NCBI RefSeq assembly: GCF_003402475.1
Contig: NZ_BFAB01000013.1
Coordinates: 79,551-143,550, forward strand
Direction: 5' to 3'
From: Mycobacterium sp. MFM001
Lineage (GTDB): Bacteria; Actinomycetota; Actinomycetes; Mycobacteriales; Mycobacteriaceae
DNA: 64,000 nucleotides
Shown piece by piece: positions 1-7,960 of this stretch (positions are counted from its first letter, which is position 1; every line of letters starts with the position of its first letter). The translations under genes were made by a program, and so were the position numbers. The notes under the pieces are model-generated. The model saw only the letters and a program-made list of their open reading frames with translations. It searched no databases and was not told where the DNA came from.

Positions 1-470
1 TTGGCCTTGTGGAAGTCCAGCGACATCATGTTGACGACGCCCTGCCGGGCCGCCGCAACGAACGCTGCGTCTCGCTGCCGTTGCTGATCGGCGGTGTGGT
101 GGTGCCACATCATGTATCCGCTGGCGCCGAGCAGGGCGCAGATCGCGACGATCGCAGCGGCAGCCAGCGCTCTGGCTGCGATGCGCGCACGCTGCCGGCG
201 CGGCGCTGACTCGGTGGGGGACTCGGCTGGTTCGGCCGGTTCGGGGGTTTCATCGACAGGCTCGTCGGATGTCGCCTCGGTGTCGTCGGCTGGTGCTTCG
301 GCCTTGGCTTCGGCCTCGGCCTCGCGGCGCAGCCGGATTGCCCGCGCCCGGGCACGGGCCGCGGCGGCCAGCGCTTCGGCTTCGGCGGCTTCGGCCTCGG
401 CCTGCTCGGCCAGCGCGAGGGCGTCCTCTTTCGCCTTGGCGTCGTCGGCTCGATCTTCGGCGTTAGCCAC
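1..470 (-). CDS. Mce-associated membrane protein, N-terminal part (cut by window edge)
   Basis: Reading the minus strand from a GTG at 470 gives an open frame to the window edge, about 156 residues. It starts VANAEDRADDAKAKEDALAL and continues as a roughly 65-residue Ala/Glu/Arg-rich stretch that should form a coiled coil. A Pro/Glu/Thr-rich linker follows, then a basic RRQRARIAARAL segment leading into one hydrophobic helix (AAAAIVAICALLGASGYMMW). After the helix comes a segment (QRQRDAAFVAAARQGVVNMM) typical of the VirB8-like outer domain of Mce-associated proteins. The family are single-pass inner-membrane proteins encoded with Mce lipid-importer operons. The rest of the gene lies outside the window, so I cannot say whether an mce operon follows. 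It is divergent from the fadE pair. The family call rests on architecture and composition. Confidence 0.72.
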   Translation of the reverse strand, partial: MANAEDRADDAKAKEDALALAEQAEAEAAEAEALAAAARARARAIRLRREAEAEAKAEAPADDTEATSDEPVDETPEPAEPAESPTESAPRRQRARIAARALAAAAIVAICALLGASGYMMWHHHTADQQRQRDAAFVAAARQGVVNMMSLDFHKA

Positions 471-603
471 GGCCGACCCACCTTGTCAACGTCATTATCG
501 ACTGAACTCCGGTATCTCTTACTGTATTGGCCATTGCTACCATCGGAGGACCAGCGAACCCCCGACTGGGACCGATCGGCGAAGGAAGGCCGTAGCCAGG
601 ACC

Positions 604-1737
604 ATGACTGCCGTCGACTCCCCCGAAAAGATACTCTTTGCCTCCACCACCCAAGCATTTCTTCAAAAAGAGGTGCCGCTGAGCCGGGTGCGGGAGCTGC
701 ATGCCGCGGGTATCGCGTTCGACCGGGACTGGTGGCGGCGCGCTGCCGAGCTCGGCTGGACAGGCTTGCTGGTTCCCGAGGAGCTGGGTGGGGGCAGCGT
801 GTCGGAGAGCGGCGTCGCCGACCTGGCCATGGTCGCCGAGCTGCTCGGCAAGACCGTCGCTCCGGGTCCGCTCTATCCGGTCAGCGTCGTGCTGGCCGGG
901 CTGGTGGATAGCGCCGAGCCCGAAACCCATGCCGCGATCATCGAATCGCTGATTTCCGCAGAGACCGTGGCGTCCTGGGCCGTCTACGAGCCGGGTCAGG
1001 GCTGGGCGCCTCACCAGCCGTCGGTAACCGCCACCGCGACAGACTCCGGCTACCGCATTGACGGCGTCAAAGACCGCGTGGAAGCCGGCGCACAGAGTGA
1101 TCTGCTGTTGGTCGTGGCGCGCGCCGACGACGGTGTGCGCCAGTTCCTGGTGCCGACCGACGCGCCCGGGGTGAGCATCGAGCCGCAGCAGTCGATCGAC
1201 TTGGTCAAGCAGTACGCCCGAGTGCAATTCGACGGGGTGCATGTCGAGGCCGCGGTCGGCAGCGCTGCCGAGACCGCCGCACTGATCGAGCGGCAAAGCC
1301 AGATGGCGCAGGTGCTGCAGTGCGCCGAAGTGGTCGGGATCTTGCAGACGGTGTTCGACTTCACCGTGCAGTGGGCGCTGGACCGGCATACCTTCGGCCG
1401 TCCGCTGGCGTCCTACCAGGCGCTCAAGCATCGCTTCGCCGATATGAAGATGTGGTTGGAGGCATGCCGGGCGACGACGGGCGCCGCGGTCGCCGACATC
1501 GCCGCTCGCTCACCAGAAGCCGGGTTGTCGGCCAGCATCGCGAAGTCGTACGTGGGGGAGATGTCGCCGCAGATCGTGCAGGGCTGCGTGCAGATGCACG
1601 GCGGGATCGGTGTGACGTGGGAGCACGACCTGCACCTGTATCTGCGGCGAGTTGCGTTGTATCGCTCCATGTTCGGCACGCCGGAAGAGCACAACCTGGC
1701 GGTGTACGCGTGGAAGGAAGCGTCGAGGTCGGCCTGA
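604..1737 (+). CDS. fadE: Acyl-CoA dehydrogenase, first subunit of an adjacent pair
   Basis: A 377-residue acyl-CoA dehydrogenase-like protein that should oxidise an acyl-CoA at the alpha-beta bond using FAD. The N-terminal helical domain contains the family stretch ELGWTGLLVPEELGGGSVSE. The C-terminal domain has DRHTFGRPLASYQALKHRFA near residue 260 and QMHGGIGVTWEHDLHLYLRR near residue 335. The ATG at 604 has AGGA just upstream; the frame is open further 5', but that part is low-complexity antisense of the neighbouring gene. The stop overlaps the next fadE start by one base, so the two are almost certainly co-translated. In mycobacteria such adjacent fadE pairs (for example those for sterol side chains) form alpha2beta2 enzymes with one active site shared between unlike subunits. 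That model is inferred here, and the substrate is unknown. Confidence 0.85.
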   Translation: MTAVDSPEKILFASTTQAFLQKEVPLSRVRELHAAGIAFDRDWWRRAAELGWTGLLVPEELGGGSVSESGVADLAMVAELLGKTVAPGPLYPVSVVLAGLVDSAEPETHAAIIESLISAETVASWAVYEPGQGWAPHQPSVTATATDSGYRIDGVKDRVEAGAQSDLLLVVARADDGVRQFLVPTDAPGVSIEPQQSIDLVKQYARVQFDGVHVEAAVGSAAETAALIERQSQMAQVLQCAEVVGILQTVFDFTVQWALDRHTFGRPLASYQALKHRFADMKMWLEACRATTGAAVADIAARSPEAGLSASIAKSYVGEMSPQIVQGCVQMHGGIGVTWEHDLHLYLRRVALYRSMFGTPEEHNLAVYAWKEASRSA

Positions 1738-2954
1738 TGACCGAGTCCGTCGACCAGTTCAGAGCCCGCGCCCGGGCCTGGCTGGCCGACAACATGCCAC
1801 GCATCGACCCGGCGTCCCCGCCGGCCGCGCATCGCGACGACGAACGCAGCTGGCAGCGGGCCCGGGAACTGCAAAAGCGGCTCTACGACGGCGGTTTCGC
1901 CGGCATCTGCTTTCCGCGCGAATACGGCGGGCTGGGCTTGGATTACGAGTACCAGAAGACGTTCGACGAGGAGAGCGTCAACTATGAGATGCCGCTGATT
2001 CTCAACACGCCGACGTTCACGATCTGTTGCGCGACGCTGCTCGACACCGGCAGCGAGGAGCAGAAGAAACAACACATCGCGGCGGCGCTGCGCGGCGACG
2101 AGGTGCTGGTGCAGCTGTTGAGTGAACCGAGCGGGGGATCGGACCTGGCCGGTGTGCTCACCCGTGCCGACCGTAAGGGCGATCGCTGGGTGATCAATGG
2201 CGCAAAGACGTGGAGTACCAGTGCTTTTGCCGCCGACTACGGGTTGTGCTTGGCGCGCACCGACTGGGATGTGCCCAAGCACGACGGGCTGACCATGTTC
2301 TTGGTGCCGATCGCCCATCCCGGAATCACGTTGCGGCGCATCACCCAACTCAACGGCTCGACGGAGTTCTGTGAAGAGTTCCTCGACAACGTGGACGTCG
2401 GCGACGACGCGGTTGTCGGCGAGGTGAACGACGGCTGGGCGGTAGCGTCGCGTCAGCTCTACCATGAGCGCCGCGCGGTGGGGCAGAGCTCCGAATTCGC
2501 CAGCGGCACAGGCAGTGAAGGCGGCCGCTCGACGCCGGTGGACTATGTAGCGCTGGTCGAGAAGACTGGGCAGGCCGGCAACGAGCGGGTGCGGGAGATG
2601 GCCGGTCGGGTGCTGGTGCACCGGGCGGTCAGCGAGCAGCTGTCCGGGCATGTTTATCGGGGTGTCGAAGACGGCACGCTGCCGCCGGCGGCCGGCACGC
2701 TGATCCGGCTCTTTCACGCCGACACCGTGACGTTGGATATGGACACCGGTTTGGCGATCACCGGATCGACCGGGGTGGTCGGCGAGCCGGGGGAGGGCCT
2801 GGAGACCGGGCTGCGGTATCTGGCGCGGCAGACGGTCTGCATGGGCGGCGGCACAACGGAGATGGCGCGCAACGTGATTGGCGAGCGGGTGCTGAATTTC
2901 CCCCGCGAGTATGCCGCCGACCGCGACGTGCCGTTCAAAGACGTCCGACGCTGA
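1737..2954 (+). CDS. fadE: Acyl-CoA dehydrogenase, second subunit of the pair
   Basis: A 405-residue acyl-CoA dehydrogenase. Family signatures in order: FAGICFPREYGGLGLDYEYQ near residue 50, the FAD/substrate loop LLSEPSGGSDLAGVLTRADR near residue 130, WVINGAKTWSTSAFAADYGL near 155, and the C-terminal RQTVCMGGGTTEMARNVIGE near 365. The ATG is at 1737 inside the TGA of the upstream fadE, giving a one-base overlap and translational coupling. It probably partners the upstream FadE in one heteromeric dehydrogenase. It ends 16 bases before the convergent amidohydrolase gene. No fadD, echA or other beta-oxidation gene is in view to suggest the substrate. Confidence 0.88.
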   Translation: MTESVDQFRARARAWLADNMPRIDPASPPAAHRDDERSWQRARELQKRLYDGGFAGICFPREYGGLGLDYEYQKTFDEESVNYEMPLILNTPTFTICCATLLDTGSEEQKKQHIAAALRGDEVLVQLLSEPSGGSDLAGVLTRADRKGDRWVINGAKTWSTSAFAADYGLCLARTDWDVPKHDGLTMFLVPIAHPGITLRRITQLNGSTEFCEEFLDNVDVGDDAVVGEVNDGWAVASRQLYHERRAVGQSSEFASGTGSEGGRSTPVDYVALVEKTGQAGNERVREMAGRVLVHRAVSEQLSGHVYRGVEDGTLPPAAGTLIRLFHADTVTLDMDTGLAITGSTGVVGEPGEGLETGLRYLARQTVCMGGGTTEMARNVIGERVLNFPREYAADRDVPFKDVRR

Positions 2955-2970
2955 CCGTCTGCTCGCGCGG

Positions 2971-4164
2971 TTAGGCGGCAACCGGCTTGGCGACCTTCAT
3001 CAACTTCATCAGGTTGCCGCCCATGATCTTCGCGACGTCCTCCTGCTGGAAGTCGGTGAGCTCGTCGACGAAGGAGATGGGGTCCTTCAGACCTTCGGGG
3101 TGCGGCCAGTCGGATCCGAACAGCACCCGGTCGGTGCCCACCATCTTGACGATCTCGCTGAACCGGTCCTCCCAGAACGGAGTGATGTAGACACAGCGCT
3201 TGAACGCCTCAATTGGGTCCTCGCTGAACGAGTTCGGCATCTTCTTGTACACGCCCTTGAGGCCCTTGAAGAGGTCCGGTACCCAGTCGGCGCCGTTTTC
3301 GATCGACAAGATCCGCAGCTCCGGGTTGCGCGACAGCGCGCCGTGGCAGACCAACGCACCCATCGCGTCCATGATCGGCCGATGGCCCATCGTCAGGGAG
3401 CGGAAGGCGGTCGGCTTGAACGGCAGGAACTCGTCGCCGGGCTCCCACACATTCGCAAAGTCTGAGTAACCGCTGTCCGAGGCGTGCATCGAGACGGGGA
3501 TCTCGGCTTTGATGCAGGCCTGCCAGAACGGGTCGAATTCCTCCAGACCGAACGAGCGGCTACCGCGGTAGCCGGGCACCGGCGCCGGCCGAACCAGGAC
3601 CGTGCGGGCACCGCGCTCCAGACACCACTCGAGTTCCTCCAGGGCCCGCTCGACGATCGGCAAGGTGATCACCGGGGTCGCGAAGATTCGGCCCTCGTAG
3701 TTGAACGTCCACGTCTCATACATCCACTGGTTGAGCGCGTGGATGACGTCGTGGGTCATCTCCGGGTCGTCCTTCATGCGCTCTTCGACCAGGCTGGCCA
3801 GCGTCGGGAACATCAGCGCGTAGTCGATGCCGAGTTCGTCCATGACCTCGAGCCGCGGGCCGGGCTCGCGGAAAGCGGGGATCGCCTTCATCGGCTCGCC
3901 CAGGATCTCGCGGTAGCTCTTGCCGCCCGCGCCGTGCCGGAAGTACTCCTCCTGGGCGCCGGGCCGGGCCACCACCTCGAAGGTGGGGTTGGGGATGTAG
4001 TTGCTGATGTGGCCGCGGACCACGATCTTGGTGCGACCGCGTACCTGCACGTAGTCGATGACGTGCTTGCGGTTGTCGGGCAAGAACTTGGTCAGCGCCT
4101 CCTGGGTTTCGTACATGTGGTTGTCCGCGTCGAACACTGGGAAGGACAGTTCGCGGGAGGGCAT
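2971..4164 (-). CDS. Amidohydrolase family 2 (metal-dependent TIM-barrel hydrolase)
   Basis: A 397-residue protein of the amidohydrolase-2 type, cytoplasmic, with no signal peptide. The metal-site pattern typical of the subgroup is visible: FPVFDADNHMYE at the N terminus (Asp-x-Asp-x-His instead of His-x-His), a mid-protein histidine in ALVCHGALSR, LSIENGADWV, and the C-terminal VLFGSDWPHPEG with the late Asp and His. Relatives in actinobacteria hydrolyse or decarboxylate aromatic or ring-opened acids, often beside acyl-CoA genes. The substrate here cannot be read from sequence. The gene follows the TetR-thioesterase gene on the same strand after 84 bases that hold a perfect palindrome, so it is the likely regulated target of that repressor. 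Confidence 0.85.
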   Translation of the reverse strand: MPSRELSFPVFDADNHMYETQEALTKFLPDNRKHVIDYVQVRGRTKIVVRGHISNYIPNPTFEVVARPGAQEEYFRHGAGGKSYREILGEPMKAIPAFREPGPRLEVMDELGIDYALMFPTLASLVEERMKDDPEMTHDVIHALNQWMYETWTFNYEGRIFATPVITLPIVERALEELEWCLERGARTVLVRPAPVPGYRGSRSFGLEEFDPFWQACIKAEIPVSMHASDSGYSDFANVWEPGDEFLPFKPTAFRSLTMGHRPIMDAMGALVCHGALSRNPELRILSIENGADWVPDLFKGLKGVYKKMPNSFSEDPIEAFKRCVYITPFWEDRFSEIVKMVGTDRVLFGSDWPHPEGLKDPISFVDELTDFQQEDVAKIMGGNLMKLMKVAKPVAA

Positions 4165-4197
4165 GACGACTCCTAGCTATGGTGATCCAGGTTAAGC

Positions 4198-4212
4198 GGT
4201 AATGACATTACC
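4198..4212. promoter_or_regulatory. Perfect 15-bp palindrome, probable TetR operator
   Basis: GGTAATGACATTACC has two perfect 7-base arms around a central A. It lies 33 bases before the amidohydrolase start and just downstream of the TetR-family gene. GATC-containing flanks extend a weaker dyad. Length, symmetry and position fit a TetR operator over the amidohydrolase promoter. Binding by the neighbouring regulator is inference. Confidence 0.6.
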
Positions 4213-4248
4213 ACCTTGATCCGTAAAGCGTAATAGTCGGCGTCGTAT

Positions 4249-5262
4249 TTATGGCTGGTCCGCATCTCCGCGGTTGACGACCGCGAAATTCACCGTGGCG
4301 GTGGCGGCGAGCTCGTCGTCGCCGTTGCCGAAGATGTCCACCTGGGTGACGACGGCGCGCCGGCCGGCACGCAGCACCCGGGCCACCGCCCGCGCCGAAC
4401 CGCCGGTAATCGGCCGCAGGTAGCGGATGAACAGGTCGGCGGTTGTCAGCCCCGCCCCGGCGGGCAGGTAGGTCAGCCCCAGCTGCCCGGCGGCGACGTC
4501 GGCGAGGGTGGCCAGCAGGCCGCCCTGGACCGCGCCGGAGGTGTTGACCACCTGTGGGCTGACCGGCAATTCCATCGCGTACCCGTCATCGGCGTCGCCG
4601 TCGCGCAACCCGATCTGGTCGAACAATTCACCCAGTGTCGGCACCGTCACCTCGCGCTCGTCGTCGGCGCCGAGCGCGCGGATGCAGAAGTCGTAAAGCT
4701 GTGCGGCGTCAATCGGTGCACCGCTCAATTCGGCTCCCAGCCAATGCAATCGCTGTGCGCCCAACACGGTCTGCATGACGATCGCGGCCGCCGCGCCAGC
4801 GTCGATACCCGGCCGGAAAACCCCTTCGGTGATGCCGCGCTGCACGATGTCGCGGATCAACTGGTGCAGCGGCGAGAGCACCCGGGCGTAGTCGCGGGGC
4901 CGGGTTTCGGCCAGATGCTGGTTGTAGAGGCTCAGCGCCCGGTTGAGGCTGTCCTGCGTGCTCGATTCCGGTTGTGCGCTGATCCGGTCGATCACCAGCT
5001 TCATCGCCGCGGTGCTGTCCAGCCCGGTGGTCTCGGCACGCCAGGATTGCGCCGATTGCGCCATGGTCTTGTCGAACAGGGCGAGCAGCAACTCGTCCTT
5101 GCTGGCGAAATGTTGGTAGAACGCCCGCAGTGACGTCTTGGACCGCGCGACCACTTCCTGGACGGTGAAATCGGTGCGCCCGGTTTCGCCGAGGATTTCG
5201 ACCGCGGTTTTGATGAAACGCTCGCCGCGCGTTACTTCGACGTCGTCGTTCGTGCCGGCCAT
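4249..5262 (-). CDS. TetR-family regulator fused to a hotdog thioesterase-like domain
   Basis: A 337-residue two-domain protein. Residues about 12-60 are a TetR DNA-binding domain with helix-turn-helix text FTVQEVVARSKTSLRAFYQH and the usual FASKDELLLALFDKT that follows it. Residues about 65-195 look like a TetR ligand-binding domain. From about 205 to the end lies a PaaI/DUF4442-like hotdog fold, seen as SGAVQGGLLATLADVAAGQL and YLRPITGGSARAVARVLRAG. The ATG at 5262 is chosen because AGAGGAGAG sits just upstream; the frame is open further 5' without a better site. Hotdog domains bind acyl-CoA, so the fusion may sense or hydrolyse an acyl-CoA. The natural target is the palindrome before the amidohydrolase. 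The upstream acyltransferase gene ends 77 bases away on the same strand. Confidence 0.85.
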   Translation of the reverse strand: MAGTNDDVEVTRGERFIKTAVEILGETGRTDFTVQEVVARSKTSLRAFYQHFASKDELLLALFDKTMAQSAQSWRAETTGLDSTAAMKLVIDRISAQPESSTQDSLNRALSLYNQHLAETRPRDYARVLSPLHQLIRDIVQRGITEGVFRPGIDAGAAAAIVMQTVLGAQRLHWLGAELSGAPIDAAQLYDFCIRALGADDEREVTVPTLGELFDQIGLRDGDADDGYAMELPVSPQVVNTSGAVQGGLLATLADVAAGQLGLTYLPAGAGLTTADLFIRYLRPITGGSARAVARVLRAGRRAVVTQVDIFGNGDDELAATATVNFAVVNRGDADQP

Positions 5263-5339
5263 CCGCTCTCCTCTTCCGCCGCGCAACAAAGGCGCTACGA
5301 GAATGAGGTTACCGCAGCTACGGCTTAGCGGGGAGCCTG

Positions 5340-7526
5340 TCACGCCTGGGCGAGGGCGCGGTCGGCCAGGGTCGCCATTACGGGCGCCAACTGGTGGGCG
5401 TATTCAACCGACAGGTGATTCTGGTCGACGAAGACCAGGGTGTTGCCGACGATGACGGGGCAGCGGTCGGGGGTGCAGAACAGATCGGTGAGGTCTTGGT
5501 AGTGTCCGCCGCCGGCTTTGGTGGCGGCGGTCTCCTTGGCGATGCCGGATTCGTCCACCGCCGCGGACCTGGTCGGTGCGCAGGCCGTTGCGTCGTCGAG
5601 ATGCCCCGACAAGCAGGTCGGCATCTCTCCATGCGGATCTGGCAGGGGGCCGAGAACCAGGACTTGCGCGCCGGTGGTGCGCAGCTGTTGCACCAGGCGG
5701 GTCAGGCTGTCGTTCCAGGCCGGTTCGTATGACGTGAAACCCGACGGGAACCCGTAGCGATCGCCGTATCGTCGCGTCACGCTGACCACGACCAGTTGGG
5801 GGTGTTCGTCGCGCAGCCGGCTGAGGATTCGACCGCGCCACTGCTCGCACTCGGTGTAGACCCGGTGAAGAGGCGGGGTGAAGAGGGGCAAGTCGATCGG
5901 TGGGCAACTCGCCTTGGCCAAAGTCTCTAGCCGCCAGTGCCGCTGCTCGGCCACCCGCTGGAAGGCCAGGCTCCACATCGCGGCGTTCGAGTCGCCGATC
6001 ACGGCCACGGTGGTTTTGGACGAGGTGTCGCCCGACGCGCACTCCGGCTGTCCGGATCCCAACAGACCGCGCATGCAGGCCTCGACCAACATCGCCTTCT
6101 TTTCGGCCGCCGCGTCCGCAAGTTGAGGGACGAGGTTGGAGGGGATGGCTTTGAGGTTGGCGGAGGCGCTGACGGCGGCTTGGACTTGGGCGAAGGCGTG
6201 TTGGACTGCGGTGTCGTATGGCTGGAGGTTGTGGCCGGTGGGTGGGGGGCCGGTGGTGACGGTCAGGGTGGGTGCGGGTGCGCCGTGTCCGACGGGCGGT
6301 GGCACCACGATGAGCAGTGCGGCGCTAAGGCAGGCGGCGATGGCGGTGGCCGCGGCGCCCAGGGTGAGGCTGGCTGCGGCGGAGCGGCGAATGGGGGCGG
6401 CAAAGCGCAGCGGGTTTTCCAGCAGGTGCAAGGTGAGGAGGGCCAGTACGGCCGATAGGGCGGCCCCGGCGAGTTTGGCGGGCAGGCTTAGCGGGTGGCC
6501 GAACAGCGGTGGGGCCAGGACCAGGATGGGCCAGTGCCATAGGTACCAGGAGTAGGACATGCGGCCGATGGCGCGCATGGGTGCGGTGTCGAGCAGGCGC
6601 GCGCAGCCGTGTGTGGGTGTGGCGGTACCGGCACCGATGACCAGTGCGGCGCCGATCACTGGCAGCAGGGCGGCGATGCCGGGGTAGGGGGTGTTGGCGT
6701 TGATGATGGTGCAGCCCAACAGGATTAGGGCCAGTCCGGCCCATCCGGTGATCGCGCCCGGTAGGGCTGGTAGTCGGCGCCATTGGCCGACGGTCAATGC
6801 GATCAGCCCGCCCAGGGCCAGTTGCCAGGCCCGGGTGGGCAGGGAAAAGAACGCCACGAAGGGCAGCCAGTGGGTGGTGGCCAGCGACAGGGCAAACGAG
6901 AAGATGGCGATCAGTGCCAGCACCACCAGGTAGGGCCGTCGCGAGGAGGTGGCTTGGGCCCTGCTGCGTTTGCGCAGCCGGCGGATCAGCCAGGCGGTGC
7001 CCAAGATCAGCGGCGCCCACAGCAGATAGAACTGTTCTTCAACCCCTAGTGACCAGTAGTGCTGAAACGGTGAGGGTGGCATGTAGGGGGCCAGGTAGTC
7101 CACGCCTTGCAAGATGAAGCGGTAGTTGACCACGTACAGCGCGCTGGCGATGCCGTCGCCGAAGACGGTGCGGGCCTGCAACGGGGGCAACAGCACTGCG
7201 GCGCCGATCGCGGTCACCACCCCGACAGCGGCCGAGGCCGGCAGCAGGCGGCGGGCCCGTGCCCCATAAAAGCGGCCTAATCGCACGGTGCCGGTGCTAC
7301 TGGCCTCGCGCCACAGCAACCCGGTGATCAAAAAGCCTGAGATGACAAAGAACACGTCCACGCCGATGTAACCGCCACCGACACCGGGCACATCGGCGTG
7401 AAAGAGCACCACCGCCAACACCGCGACCGCGCGCAGCCCCTCAATATCACCACGAAACCGCGACCCCGCCGGCCGCCCACCCTCCAGCCGCTCAACAGGA
7501 CGCACACTCTCCGTCTGACTCAACAT
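5340..7526 (-). CDS. Membrane acyltransferase-3 with C-terminal SGNH domain, copy 1
   Basis: A 728-residue OafA-type O-acyltransferase. After a short cytoplasmic tail it begins FRGDIEGLRAVAVLAVVLFH, with the active-site histidine, then GYIGVDVFFVISGFLITGLL, PSPFQHYWSLGVEEQFYLLW and about ten membrane helices to residue ~400. The periplasmic SGNH hydrolase-like domain follows from about residue 460: Ser in VAVIGDSNAAMW and the late Asp-x-x-His in VFVDQNHLSVEY. Such proteins move acyl groups, usually acetyl, across the membrane onto sugars or envelope lipids. Beside a glycosyltransferase and a lipopeptide synthetase, a tailoring role on the lipopeptide or its sugar is likely but inferred. The ATG at 7526 matches the start shared with copy 2; a GTG one codon earlier is possible. 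It is nearly identical to copy 2 outside the central SGNH region. Confidence 0.9.
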   Translation of the reverse strand: MLSQTESVRPVERLEGGRPAGSRFRGDIEGLRAVAVLAVVLFHADVPGVGGGYIGVDVFFVISGFLITGLLWREASSTGTVRLGRFYGARARRLLPASAAVGVVTAIGAAVLLPPLQARTVFGDGIASALYVVNYRFILQGVDYLAPYMPPSPFQHYWSLGVEEQFYLLWAPLILGTAWLIRRLRKRSRAQATSSRRPYLVVLALIAIFSFALSLATTHWLPFVAFFSLPTRAWQLALGGLIALTVGQWRRLPALPGAITGWAGLALILLGCTIINANTPYPGIAALLPVIGAALVIGAGTATPTHGCARLLDTAPMRAIGRMSYSWYLWHWPILVLAPPLFGHPLSLPAKLAGAALSAVLALLTLHLLENPLRFAAPIRRSAAASLTLGAAATAIAACLSAALLIVVPPPVGHGAPAPTLTVTTGPPPTGHNLQPYDTAVQHAFAQVQAAVSASANLKAIPSNLVPQLADAAAEKKAMLVEACMRGLLGSGQPECASGDTSSKTTVAVIGDSNAAMWSLAFQRVAEQRHWRLETLAKASCPPIDLPLFTPPLHRVYTECEQWRGRILSRLRDEHPQLVVVSVTRRYGDRYGFPSGFTSYEPAWNDSLTRLVQQLRTTGAQVLVLGPLPDPHGEMPTCLSGHLDDATACAPTRSAAVDESGIAKETAATKAGGGHYQDLTDLFCTPDRCPVIVGNTLVFVDQNHLSVEYAHQLAPVMATLADRALAQA

Positions 7527-7527
7527 C
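5340..7527 (-). repeat. 2.2-kb gene-scale direct repeat, unit A
   Basis: This unit and 9256-11440 are direct repeats on the same strand. They are near-identical over about 6125-7527 versus 10040-11440, where the encoded proteins show a single difference (Ile/Val in the GGGY-I/V-GVDVFF segment). They are again near-identical in the last ~120 bases of the gene, and clearly diverged between those parts. Similarity drops at the start codon. Confidence 0.85.
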
Positions 7528-7572
7528 ACTCACTTGGTGTCAGGGGTCCGTTCCTCAAACAGAGTGATTGTT

Positions 7573-7622
7573 GCATTCCGTCAGGATCGAAGGGCTGATT
7601 CGGAAGATGAAGACCGCATTTC
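7573..7622 (-). promoter_or_regulatory. Upstream element shared by the acyltransferase paralogues (copy 1)
   Basis: Begins 46 bases before the copy 1 start. CTGATTCGGAAGATGAAGAC and its flank recur before copy 2 (11511-11539). The other half, GCATTCCGTCAG followed by AGGGCTGATTCGG, recurs before copy 3 (13958-13989). Conservation of non-coding sequence at similar distances suggests a common promoter, operator or leader. The factor is unknown. Confidence 0.5.
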
Positions 7623-7630
7623 ATTACCGA

Positions 7631-7651
7631 GCGTTGGCAACCGCCCAACGC
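7631..7651. repeat. Inverted repeat, 7-bp perfect stem
   Basis: GCGTTGG and CCAACGC separated by seven bases. There is no U-run after either arm, so a terminator is not supported. It may be an operator in the divergent promoter region. Confidence 0.4.
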
Positions 7652-7960
7652 AATTCGGCGACTTTACACTTGAGCAGGCAATTCTCTGCTTAGTCAGAGC
7701 TCGCTAATTCCTCAGCAGGCCAGTCTAATTGGGGCCTGGCCGATCGTCCCGATGGAAACGGGGCACTGAGGCGTCCACAGCAAAGATCGATCGACATGCG
7801 GACCCGGTCGGGCGAGGAATATTGGCATCCAGGGACTTCTCGCTTTCAGCAGGAAAACGCCAGTACAGGGGTTATGCTTCGGGACGGCTGAGCCGCGGGC
7901 GCGAGGCTGCCGCTTCGTTTCGCAGATGGCGCACAGGAAGTGAAAGGCCAGGATCACGCG

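Larger units (their letters stand above)
7527..7960. other. Intergenic region between divergent acyltransferase and glycosyltransferase genes
   Basis: 434 bases with no convincing gene; overlapping frames are short or antisense. It holds the upstream element shared with the other acyltransferase genes (7573-7622), an inverted repeat (7631-7651) and a stretch at about 7649-7680 that resembles 11608-11640 upstream of copy 2. It must carry the promoters of both divergent genes. Confidence 0.6.

Noticed and set aside
94..603. Long 5' extension of the first fadE frame on the plus strand
   Set aside because: The extension is Ser/Ala low-complexity sequence antisense to the Mce-associated gene, whose own reading has a sensible coiled coil and membrane helix. 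The family start is at 604.
7631..7651. Intrinsic terminator
   Set aside because: The stem is only seven pairs and no T-run follows on either strand.
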